This document shows positions 20,701 to 31,700 of a DNA stretch of 64,000 nucleotides, piece by piece. Below the pieces are notes generated by a model that worked only from the letters and a program-made list of their open reading frames with translations, ran no database searches and was not told where the DNA came from. The DNA lies in the NCBI GenBank assembly GCA_014871385.1, contig CM026426.1, positions 91,841,948 through 91,905,947 of the forward strand, given 5' to 3'. Source of the DNA: Ceratodon purpureus (Eukaryota; Streptophyta; Bryopsida; Pseudoditrichales; Ditrichaceae). The position numbers and the translations under genes were made by a program. The first letter of the stretch is position 1. Every line of letters begins with the position of its first letter.

Positions 20701-22904
20701 TGTTTTTACGAGCTGCCATATTTTAAGGTAAGTTGTCCACGAAAGTCATTCGATAATGTTGTACGTGTTCTTAATGAAGCATGGAGTCATTAACGGTAAC
20801 CGCAAACACTATTCTATTCATAGTTCACTTTATTAGATTAAATATAGGCTATCCGAGTGGAGCTCAGGAGGCTCCCCCATGTCTTACTGCATCTCTGGTC
20901 ATGACTACCAAAGTGCTTATATTTAGGGTGATTAGCCTTTATCGCGGAATTACTTTCTTAGATCATGTATCCACTGAGGAGTGGATCTAGTTTGATCAAA
21001 TGGATTCATGAAATTTCCATTTATCCTAGCTATCTAATATTGTTTAGTTTATTTCATTTTTTTGCCAGGATCTTAAATCACCACATCTACTTGACACCAT
21101 GCATATCGAAAAAAATATATGCGTTGCCTTGCTGAAGACCTTATCCAGTGCAAATGGTGCGAAGTCAGATGGACATGCTGTTAGGGAGGAGTTGAAGGCG
21201 CAGAATAGAATGCCTGCATTGCACACCCCACAAGAAGTTACAGTCGACAAAAGGACTGGTGCCACGTCATATAAATATGCAAAGGCACCCTGGGTGTGGT
21301 CCGCAACAGAGTTCAAGACTGTTACTGAAACCATTGCGAACATAAAGGCTCCATCAAACTACGGTTCATCAATGGCGCACAAATTCAAGGACAAGAAAAT
21401 TGTGGGGATGAAGACACACGATTGGCACAACATTCTGCATGATTATCTTCCGATAGCAATCCGCGGCACTCTAACTCTTCAGGTAAGAAATGCGATATAC
21501 CGAGTTTTCCATTTCTTCAAAAATGTGTGTGCTAAGGAGATAAAAATTGCGGATTTACCAAGGCTCAAACTGGAGGGGTTCGAGATCGCTTGCTTGCTGG
21601 GGATGGTTTTACCGCCTACCTTCTTCGATATCCAGCCACACCTTATGGTCCACCTAGTTTAGGACATTTTCAACGCTGGCCCTGTCAATTACCGATGGAT
21701 GTACTTCGTAGAGAGGTACATGAAGAAATTAAAGGAATGGGTTTGCCAACATGCCCGTCCGGAGTCAAGCATGGCAGAGGGATATATCAGTTACGAGGCC
21801 ATGGTAATGGCTACAGAGTACTCAACTCTCCTCGATCCAAAAGCACGTAAACTGTGGAGTCTCGAAGAGAATTTAGAGATGGCGGATGAGCTTTTACCGA
21901 AAAGGTATGTGCTGAAGAGGATGAGTGATGTTGTGTTTGAGCAGGCTCACTCGTTTGTTGTAAAAAACCACCCTAGTCTGGCAGGATGGCGGGATAAATA
22001 CTCTGATACGGTAATGCATAGCAGCGCGCCCCCTTCGTTTCGACACTGGCTTCGGCCAGCTGTTCTAGCAGCGTTGGGGTCCGGAGAGTACGTTCCACAG
22101 GATGTATTGGATCTAAGTGCCGGGCCGGTAGCCACCGCACGTTACTACTCTGCCATGTGGTCCAAAGGACGTCATTTTAGGATAGCTAGTCGTGACAACG
22201 GCCAGAAAACCACTAGCGACTCTTACATCACGGCTTACTTTGATATGGGACTCGATGAAAAGGTGGAGTTCGTTGGGCAGGTGGACAGCATCATGTTAGT
22301 GGACTATGATTCTTTACGGCAAACCATGATACGTGGAAACTTGTGGCAGAATAACGTTTCTACAAGGCGGCCAAGCACGACCATGATCAGAGACGAATGC
22401 GGTATTAACCGTGTGTTAGCCAAGCAGTTCATGAAATCTCATTTGGAAAAACACGAGCCTTTTGTGTACCCCTCGGAATGCAACCAGGTTTTCCTAGTGG
22501 AGGACAGGTTGCACAAGAATTGGAAGTTGGTCGTAGATGCTGAGGAGCGACGAACAAGGGTTTTTCAGAGTTCAGTCCCGGATATACCGCCAACTTACAG
22601 AACGCCCAACAGTACTTCAGAAGAGGACGCTATAGACGAGGTCATTGTTGACGACGATGACAAGTCTGACAGTGAGAGGGATCAGGTAGAGGATGAAGAT
22701 GGTAACGAAGAAGATAGGACACAGGTTTACGTGAGACGAAGGAAGGTAGTCAACGACCATGAAATTGATCTTGAACAAGAAGAAGAGATCCGTAGAGACG
22801 AAGAGGAGGTGGCAGATTTGTCGGATGCGGAGGAGATCGAAGACACGGGTGTCGAGGTGGACGCCCCTGTAGTCGATTCTGACTATGAAACATTGGAACT
22901 CTAA
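17764..22904 (+). CDS. tnp2-type CACTA transposase, five exons, one internal TAG
   Basis: Exon 1 (17764-18051) carries the transposase-associated zinc-binding segment, HYWIVCPCLRC then RLASTVRNHLKLH, before GTATGT. Exon 2 runs from about 18850 or 18902 to 19919. Exon 3 is 20074-20238, exon 4 is 20391-20727, and exon 5 is 21069-22904. Splice joins for exons 2-5 keep frame (PGPQKVKDVHLYM; DWPGYGLCSGLQ; YFK-DLKSPHLLDTMHIEKN). Landmarks of Transposase_21 (PF02992) are FHYFPLSPRLQSLYRS, LAMDGFNPHG, FTLRAMLVWTIHDWPG, YKACPRC, DTMHIEKNI, then DUF4218 (MKTHDWHNIL, MVHLV, YRWMYFVERYMKKLKEWV), a DUF4216-like region and an acidic tail. A TAG at 21660-21662 replaces the codon after HLV, and one base seems missing near 18902. 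Both would need readthrough or make this copy dead. The 3' stop follows SDYETLEL. Confidence 0.75.
18060..18845. other. AT-rich first intron of the tnp2 transposase
   Basis: This is T-rich DNA between exon 1 and exon 2. A 121-codon hydrophobic frame at 18286-18651 is a by-product of T-rich composition. The acceptor is uncertain; GTCAGCAG ending at 18855 is one candidate. Confidence 0.45.
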
Positions 22905-23589
22905 AAAAAAACATAGAGCACTTAAGTTCACATGTTACTGTTCTGAAGTTAAATGAATGCGACAAAGTAATCCTTCTTCTCCTTCCTTGATTCCGAATAT
23001 TTTTTGCATATGTTACTTCTACAATCACTTTCCTCGCAAGCAATTTCCTAATTCATAACATGAATGAGTGAATACCTGTTCTAAATGATAAAAACATACT
23101 GGTTTTAGATGTTAAGGAAATAAATTATAGTAAACTGAGCTCAACAGATTTCACCATTAACTACTGTATGAATACAAAGATGCGCTAAACATGTTGCCCA
23201 ATGAGAAGCCGAATTATATTACACACGTAACACGTATGTAATATAAAATAGCCAAAGACCTTAGCCAGTAGTACGCCCTTAAGAGTTTAATATTATAGTG
23301 GACAATATATGAAATCGATAACAATAGCCAAAATGAATAACGAGATCCATTTCAACTCGTGTCAATTCTGAATAGATTAGAATTATTTGTTTATAGTACG
23401 ACGCACTATCTAACCATAGCCAGTAAAGGCAGAAATACGATTGGTAATTATCCAAACGATGCCTGGCTAGAAATCATAAACCACAAACGGATTATAGAAC
23501 CGGCATCGTTTTCTATAATTCAGAAAATTTTCAGAATTAAAACTGGACCAGAATAGGAGAAAAGGAAACTAACTCTGGTAATTTGAAAT

Positions 23590-25115
23590 AATTAAGTTAA
23601 AGATAACCTGTAATGAAAGGACACCAACTAGGAGAGAATGGAATGTTGAAATAAATTTGAACAATAAAGAAATAAACATAAGTGTGTGTTGAATTGTAAA
23701 TCCGTAACTGTGAAGTACCAAATCTCTGAGCAAAATGTTTGGAGCACTTCTAATAATTGTAAGGTCTGAAATTGTAAATGGAAAATCATAAATGAAAAGA
23801 TCAAAAGTCGAGATGGAAGATCAAAAATCATAAATGGAAAATCAGAAACCATAATTGGAAGATTTAAATTCAGAAATGGAAAATCCGAAATCAAAAAAAA
23901 GGATCAAAGAACATAAATGAAAGATCAAAAAAGCATAATTGCGAGATCAAAAATCATAAGTGAAAAATAAGAAATAAAAAATGGAATATCAAAAATCCTA
24001 AGTGGAAGATAAAAAAAGAGCTACAGAAAATCAGAAATTATGAATAGACATTTGGTTAGAGGAATGAAATATTTAAAAAGGATTTTAAAAAATGCAGAAC
24101 TGAAAATTTAAAATCCCTTTGTGATGAATCAAAAATTCGAAAATGCAAATTCCAAATCCATAAATGTCGACGGAAGAACCAAAATTGGAAATTGACTAAT
24201 AGATAATTAAAATTGAAGGTCCAGAAAAGATAAGAATAGGGCCAAAAATTGGAAATTTAAGATACATAAATGAAAATTGAAGATCTCAAATGGAAAATTG
24301 GAAGATTAAAAATCAAGTATGGAAGATCTATAACTGAGAATCAGAGATCTTATAGAATGATAATTAAAGATCCCCAAATGCACTTATAACATATCTATTT
24401 TCATGAAATATATATTAATAAATTTCATCTTCAAGATATATCGATGAAAAATATTACAATCTCCGAACATGTGGCATTCTTCAAATACATTGTTAGAGAT
24501 ACGTGTTACCAAACCTTTGAAACATTCTTGGAAAACGTATTTATGTGAAGTAGAAAAATATCATCACTAACCACCTCAATAATAGAAGAGAGGCCCGTGA
24601 GATAATATAATTACAGTAAGTCATATATCTCTATCTAATTTACACAGGTCGTAAAAAAATTTGAAATGTTTTAGAAAGTACAACGTACTATATTTGGAGA
24701 CTGATCTTGTATTAATGTAAATACATAAGTTTTTAAGTTCACAAAAGATTTTTTTTTTTTTTTGGAAATACATGTAAGTGAAGACTTGATATATTTTTTT
24801 ACACTACTTTATGAAATAAGTGATATAAAATGGTCTGCATTGAAGTATATATTTAATAATAAATGGAACTGAATTCAAAAGTAGGAAAAGAATTTATTTT
24901 GAAGAGATGCACTAAGAGTTTGGAAATGAGTAAGAATGTTGAATAAATATAATTCAAGGACGAGTATAATATTATCAAGGCGGATATATAAATCTGTATG
25001 TTCATTCTAATATATGAACATAAGTATTGAAAAAGTCTTATATATGACATTGATGGAAGGGAGTATCGCATGGATTATTTTGAATAGGATATTTTATGTA
25101 ATATATACAATTTTT
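23590..25115. repeat. AT-rich dispersed repeat, copy 2 (inside the large CACTA element)
   Basis: This is a diverged relative of 5990-7260 with the same order of landmarks: GAGCAAAATGTTTGGAGCAC near 23737, many AAAATCATAAATGGAAA-type words at 23780-24080, TTCATGAAATATATAT near 24400, ACCAAACCTTTGAAAC near 24510 and GTGAGATAATATAATT near 24598. No coding sequence is seen. Its place inside the CACTA element means it inserted there or was carried along. Confidence 0.6.
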
Positions 25116-25121
25116 TATTTT

Positions 25122-25443
25122 TTTTCAATGAACATTTTTTTTCAAATTGGAAAAAAACATCATCTAAAGAGAATAGAGGGCCTAAAATGAAGAAATTAAG
25201 TTTTTAGAAAAATCCATTTTCATGATTTTGAACTAGTGGTGAAATTTACATTCAATTGATGATGTTCTGTTTAGGAAGATTTGTGGAAGATACCGCATGA
25301 CAGCTTAGACAGTGACTAAATTGGTCTAGAACTACACCAAAATGCTTGAAATCAAGTATGTGCCTTTTAAAAAAGGCCAATTCATATTCAGTTATTAGTG
25401 GTCACATTGTGCATTTTGTGGTAAACTTTATTATGCTCTCCCC
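25122..25443. mobile_element. Truncated TIR element (family 1, copy 3)
   Basis: This is the right-hand ~320 bp of the same family as 9565-10302 and 35109-35849: AACATTTTTTTTC, AAAAAACATCATCTAAAGA, CTACACCAAAATGCTTGAAATC, GTGGTCACATTGTGCATTTTG and a final TTTATTATGCTCTCCCC. The left half is missing and identity is lower than between the two full copies, so this is an older fossil. Confidence 0.7.
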
Positions 25444-25444
25444 T

Positions 25445-26129
25445 GTGAGTACTGAATTAAATTCAAAATATGAGAAAGAGACATTTTTAAACAAACTCAA
25501 CACCGAAGAAATTTAAAAATTCAATGATATTTTGGTATTAAAATGACATTGAATGTCCCATTAAAGCTATAGGAATAGAAAAGGATGAATAAATTAAAAT
25601 ACCAAATTTAAAAAAAATAAAAAAATACAAGATTAAACAATCAAAATTTTTATTTTATTTTATTTTAACGTAAGTGACGTCAAAGGAAATTTATGAGTGG
25701 CATATTATACAAACATAATGAACCCATTATATATATGGCAACACAAAATAACATATGAAGAAATAATAGTTGGAAACGTAGTCCTCAACAAATGAACTTT
25801 GATGTAGGTGCGGAAAGACCTGTTTCGTAATATATTTAAAAACCAAAATAGTCTTTAATTGAAATTTCCATGAAAGTTAAAGGAAGAGAAGGAAGGGAAG
25901 ACAGATAGATAAGATAACATTAATGTAGTGGATTAGAAAAGGACAGAAGCCCTCGCTTTAGAATGAAAGGAACATAAATGAGAGTATTGTACATTTGGAA
26001 TGGGAAAACCAAAAAATACAAAAACACTGAACAGAGCACATGTAAGATTATACATGTTACATTCTAAAGGGGTTGTAACTAAATCCAAATTGAAATATGA
26101 ACCTTCTACTGGAAATATGAAGGTTTTAG

Positions 26130-26160
<31 letters not shown>

Positions 26161-26780
26161 ACAAAAAACACAAAAATCAAATAGGATAACGATTTCTGCA
26201 TTGAGTAAAACTGTATATCCCATGAAAGACGTAAAGAAACAAGGTATAATAAAATAATCATGAATTTAAAAAGCAGGAAAAATAAACACATCATAAAAGA
26301 CCATTATCGTATGATGGTATATGTGGAAATAATAAATGTCTACGGGGCATTGCGGTTTACATCGTGAATGATAAACACTATCCGGAAAATGATAACCACT
26401 CCGGAATTGGCTATTTCATTATATTGAAGCAAATTTTATCTAATCTAGAATTGTAAAAACTTGCAGATAGGGCACCAAAGACTGTTAATGTGAATGAATT
26501 AAATGGAATTACGAACTTTACAATTAAAGTGCGAATCAAGTCAATAACTTTAAATGGGATTCAAAATAGTGAAAGGAAAACTACTTTTATGTGCCATTGG
26601 AAATATAAACTTAAATCATATTCTCTGATCCCACCCCGTAGTGTACATACAAAACATTAGGAATTAGTTTCGTAGAATTTGACAGTGCTGGATACACATT
26701 GTCCCGGATATGATTTTAAATATTGTGGTGAATTTTCAGTAGTAAGTCTTGAGTAAACTTCGTCGACGGTAGCGTCATCG
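25445..26780. other. AT-rich right arm of the large CACTA element, no gene seen
   Basis: The composition is strongly AT, with an unbroken A-run of about 27 at 26132-26159. A short Lys-rich frame across it (26000-26257) is an artefact of the A-run. No repeat family other than those listed is recognised. Confidence 0.4.
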
Positions 26781-26788
26781 TTAATCAT

Positions 26789-27379
26789 ATGCGCTCCGTA
26801 AGCATCAGTAAACATCGGGGCTCCGGCGGAGGGTCATTATCTATTTTTGATGCCCTGAATTGTCAATCTCGGAGTTCAGGTAAGAATCCTAAATCCTGGC
26901 ATGTAAAATATCCGAAATGCCAATCAATCTTCGACAGTGGTACCCTATGCAGTCGTGATAAGACGGACAATCTATCTTCCTCCTATTCAGATATTTCCGT
27001 CATTCTTCGTTGTGACCTTCGAAGTGCCCATGTCTGTCTGCCGCACCTTGCCTCAACCGTCCAACGAAGCCATCAAGTGCCGTATTCTGCAATGGAGGAT
27101 GCCAGAGCGTGGAAGTTTCAACACGTTCTTATGAACTGGCTCGGCGACCTCCCATTCGACGACATGCCGGAATTCAGCATGTCCATCGACATCTTTCGCC
27201 GATTCTGCTCTTCTTCAAAACATGGCGCCGAATTTCTCAAGAACTGGGTGAAGATTGAGGAACAGAAGGGCGAGGATGGAAAACGCTGCCCCTTAGGGTT
27301 TCTGTACTGCTACTATGCACTCCAGCAACCCTCACCTTACAGAAATGTTCGCCTCCGTCTTCAGAAACTAGCCGACTGA
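26789..27379 (+). CDS. Hypothetical ORF near the right end of the CACTA element
   Basis: The ORF has 196 codons. Composition changes here from AT-rich to balanced, which suggests real coding sequence. The most protein-like part starts at an internal ATG (27092): MEDARAWKFQHVLMNWLGDL then SIDIFRRFCSSSKHGAEFL and FLYCYYALQQPSPYRNVRL. I do not recognise a domain. It could be an accessory protein of this CACTA lineage or the end of a captured host gene. It lies about 730 bp from the element end. Confidence 0.35.
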   Translation: MRSVSISKHRGSGGGSLSIFDALNCQSRSSGKNPKSWHVKYPKCQSIFDSGTLCSRDKTDNLSSSYSDISVILRCDLRSAHVCLPHLASTVQRSHQVPYSAMEDARAWKFQHVLMNWLGDLPFDDMPEFSMSIDIFRRFCSSSKHGAEFLKNWVKIEEQKGEDGKRCPLGFLYCYYALQQPSPYRNVRLRLQKLAD

Positions 27380-27984
27380 ATGTCGACACACGATTTAGCT
27401 ACCTTGTCAGTTAGAACGTAGGTAAGGTTACTGTAGGCGTTATCGCTTGTATTTTGACCTACAAACTCATGTGACTTCTTAAAGTCTGACTCACTAACAA
27501 GTAAGGAGACGCAGAAGACTTTAGCAACAAATTCCATTCACAAAATTGTTGAATTTCATGCCCAACATGGAAGAGTTAGACAAAAGGCATGAAGGACTTC
27601 CTGGTCATGGAGTGATGAAATCTGGTGATAGTCGCATGTAGCACTGGAAAATGGAGCGTCCGTTCTAAACAATGACCGCGCCGGGTATACACTTATGTCA
27701 TTTCTGATGTACTGATGCGGGGAAACCCCAATCTTCATGTCGAGCTCTGTAAAACTGCGGCATAGAAGAAATGCGTGTGAAAAGGAGCACTATGAGGGGT
27801 ACTTATGTTTACGTGATTTATTGTTGTGCTTATAATGGAATTCAGAGTGAAAGACATCCGAAACCGCTTCTGTTCACAACTTTTCATTAGTAGTTTCCAA
27901 ATCTCGTTCCAGAATTCCATTAATCCTTGAGGTTTAGTGGCAAATTCAACAAGAGAACGTGGCTGTCATTGGGAACCTCAGTCG

Positions 27985-28106
27985 AACGCAGAGACGTTGC
28001 TAAAATCAATGCCTAAAGCAAAGAGGGATCATATGCCCAGTAACATTGCTTGAAAATGCAAACGTTGCTTCACTAACGTTGCTACGACCCCCATATTCTA
28101 CTAGTG
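27985..28106. promoter_or_regulatory. Right TIR and subterminal repeats of the 15.2-kb CACTA element
   Basis: ACGTTGCT occurs near 27993, 28061 and 28075, with an ACATTGCT variant near 28043. The last copy runs into the TIR (28078-28106). Copies at both ends read the same word, matching the subterminal-repeat layout of En/Spm. Confidence 0.6.
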
Positions 28107-28724
28107 ACTTAATTCATAGCTATATCTAATCAACCACTTCACACAGCAAGACACTGAAAACCAATCTATATGGTACCTCATGTGGTGTCCTTCATCACTT
28201 CAGTAGGATCGTACTTGTACGTTTTATTATGGCGTACCCTGTGAGTAAATAACATTTTACATACAAGTAGTACTCCATGAAATGATTCTCTTCAGTGTTT
28301 CCCTAGAAGTCACAGAATGTCAAAATGATTGCGATTTTCGACGTATGTGTGTTCATTGTTCAAGATTATGTTAGCTTCTTCATAGTACATTCCCCAAAGA
28401 GATTGGCAAAGCCAAACCAATAGGCAAATAATATCATCCACCATATTGTCTCGTGATATGAAACCGAGGCAACTCATACCATCATAGACTGGATATCCAT
28501 GAGGGTTCGTCCAGCACTGACAGTACATATGCACCATGACGTAGTTAAAAACCAAAAAAAAATGAATCAATTGCAATCAAATCAAGTTCCGACACCTGAA
28601 TTAGTATGAAGCAACGACCGATATTATTCTTTGCCCTCGCACTTTTGTTTTCTTCACAGACTTAAGAAGAACCAGAGAAACATCGGTTCTGTATTTCACC
28701 ACTTCCTCTCTGAGGGCAAGCCTT

Positions 28725-31700
28725 TCACTCCTCCTCGGAGGACTCTCCGATATCCCTGTTGAAGTTGTCATTGTAATCCGCATCTACCAGGCGGGTAGAA
28801 TCATCGACGGTAATGACTCTACCGCGGGGCAGAGGCTCCACCTGTTCTTCTGGTATCTCAACAGGCATTCGAAGTCCTTCAAAGTCATCGTCACGACCAT
28901 GTCGAAAAATAAATCCTTCCTCATTATCGGCCCCAGAAGCGACTACCCTCTTTCCCCTGGGTTCAGTTCGTATCACCACCTTCCACCCAGGCAACTCTCG
29001 ACAGTCGGAGAAGTACACCTGTTGCACATGCTCCGGGAAGGCAAAGGAATCTCTCCCGAAGTCAAGCATTCTACTAAAGTTTGCAATGATAAATCCCCAT
29101 TTATCCTTCTTGACAGTCACGTTCGGACCTCTATAGTTTGCTTGAACCCATGAAGCCACCATAACAACCTGTGTAAAAAATCTGTAGTCCAGCTCAATAA
29201 TTTCGTCATGTTTTCCCACGTACTCAATTGGTGCAATTACTTGGTTTGTATTGCCACCTCCGGAACGACATGTGCGTAGAATTGTCCCAGCCACTCCCAA
29301 GTCGCTGGTCTTAAGGTGTGTCTCCGCGCTCTGGACTCGGAAATGATATCCTGAGGAATATAAACTTCTGTATTTTTTGGCAACCAACGAAGGTGCTTTC
29401 GATACAGCTTCGAGCATGGGATCCACTTCAACTCCACTACTGATTTCCCTCTGCACTTCCTCTCCTAGCCAATCAGGGAAATCAGGGTACATCGCTAACT
29501 CACAAGGGAAATTTGGGGGCCGTGATCCACGGTGTCCACCATGTCGCGCCCTCCACGTTGCTCTGGCTTAACGCCTGTCACTCACAAGGAGGTCGTATCT
29601 CATGCACAGAAGCGGTCACTTAAATAGAAGTGACGTCAGTCCGGTAATCATGTGATGTAGAAGTGCATATTTTATTCATGTGAGAGAACTAGAAGCTTAA
29701 ACATAAGAGCAATGACTTCCACATGTGCACATTTTGTAAAATCTGGCCGAGGGTTTTCACATCCTCTACACACAAGCAAGCATATCAGGTATGGAAATTG
29801 TTGTCACAACCATGCAATTGCTTTCGGTTCTTTCATTTTACAATAAGCACACATGGAAATACAATAAATCACTTTGTGATTGCTGCAAATTCATAGAATG
29901 GAAAAACAGAACAGGGACATAGTGATGGAAGATTCTTACTGACGGTGACTGTCAACTATATCAAGTTTCAACATTATCCAAGACAAAACCATGAATGTCG
30001 CAAAGAAATGTCGAATCCAATTGTCTTAATTTCCCCTTCCCCTCCAGAACAGTATCAATCATGATATGGTCCTCATTGCTCTCCTAGACTCTACGAAACG
30101 ATGATGGTATTCACTTCAAATACTCGGAAACGAAGCCACAGGATTCCTCCAGTTGGTAACCCTTTGCGATGCAGCCCTCGGGCTTTGCCTGGTTCCAAAC
30201 AAAACCCTTTAACGCCTTGAAATACCTCTCGAAGGGGTACATCCAACGTACATGGACTGACCCAAAGATGAATAATTCCTCCACCAAGTGTATGATCAAA
30301 TGAACCATAATGTCAAAAAAGGAGGGATGCATCTCCTTCTCGAGCAAACATAATGTTTCGACTGTTTCTTGAAAAAGTGATTCCCGTTCGTGGACATTCA
30401 CTGTCTTTGAACATATTTTCTTGAAAACCCGTGATACTTGGATAATAGCTTTGCAGACAGCTTCATCCCCAATGTCTTGTAAGCAAACAGGAAGGATATC
30501 TTGTTTTGTTACAAGATAATCATGTGATTTTAAACCAGACAGTCGACCTTTCGAAATTTTAGAGTGAAGTGTACCGCATTAGTGAGTAGGTAGCTTCAGC
30601 GCTTTCAAGGTTCTTAGAAACAGTTCTTGATCTGGTTTTGACAAAACGTACGAAGCAGGGGGCATATATGCTCTACTGCTCTGGTCTCCCACAAGTGTCT
30701 TCTTATATTCCGATTCTGTAAGTTGAGTCTCACTTTCGCTCCATCCTTCTCTCCAAAAAGAGTTTTTAAAATGTTTTCCACGACACTTTTTTCTGTGTGC
30801 ATAACGTCTATAGTATTCCGAACTGGCAGATGCTGCACTGCATATCATCCAAAATTAATATTTTCCTTCGATCATGAATCCAAAAAATATAAACACTCGT
30901 CCTCTGACAGTTCATGACTCTCTCCAAAGTTGGACAACAAATTACATAGAACAGATTTTTTACCTCCTTATGAGTACAGACAGAGTGGTGGCATTGTTGG
31001 ACGACTACTTTAACTAGTCTCTTACAACCACTTGTAAGTAGAAGAGTACATATAACATATGAGTAAACTACCTCCATGCTCAATCAAGCTGATGCTAATT
31101 ATTCAGTGGTCTCCGATCATGTTACCTTACAAAATCAACAATCGGAGAAATGGTTAAGTCCAATACCTCACCGTCCAGTAGGTCTACAAATGTTCTACTC
31201 AAAGGGCATGGACTCTAGATTCTACACTGCGCTGTCCTGAAAACCTAAGTACCAGTTCATCAGGTTTTATTTAGGTACTGTTCTGCAAGATAGCTTTACG
31301 GTGCCCCCAACAACGAAGGAATGCGGCTTCCGAAAACTTATTATTTTATAGACGAGACTTGTTTGCATGCAATCAATGGTACATAGTACACAAATTCGTA
31401 TGTCCATGGCCCGAACATACCTCGAGTAAAAATGTAGTGCTTTCTCACATTTCAATACGCTAGTGGTCATGCTCCAGCTATGGAAAGGGACTGAATTTAA
31501 AACAGGAGTAACAGAAAGCCATATTATTATTCAGCAATAACGTAATCTTGAATCGAGGAGTCTCAGAAATTTGGAGAAAAATAACTTCCAAAGTTCATCA
31601 GATTCACCTCGACAGCTACAAGACGATGGATGTACTGAGACTTGAATATAAATAAACTCCACAGTGATTACAGGTTGAACGGAGGTTTGTATGTAATTCT

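Larger units (their letters stand above)
12950..28106. mobile_element. Large autonomous-type CACTA (En/Spm) element, 15.2 kb
   Basis: The left terminus at 12950 (CACTACTAGAATATGG...) and the right terminus ending at 28106 (reverse complement CACTAGTAGAATATGG...) agree over at least 28 bp with one mismatch. A 3-bp target duplication, ACT, flanks it (12947-12949, 28107-28109). Inside are a minus-strand Transposase_24 gene (14367-16848) and a plus-strand tnp2 transposase (17764-22904), arranged divergently. The repeated octamer ACGTTGCT near both ends is the kind of subterminal site that TnpA proteins bind. The right half is AT-rich filler, including two older repeats. The pairing of ends rests on TIR plus TSD and is strong. 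Confidence 0.9.

Noticed and set aside
26000..26294. Lys-rich and Phe-rich frames across an A-run
   Set aside because: A homopolymer of about 27 A gives poly-Lys on one strand and poly-Phe on the other; not coding.
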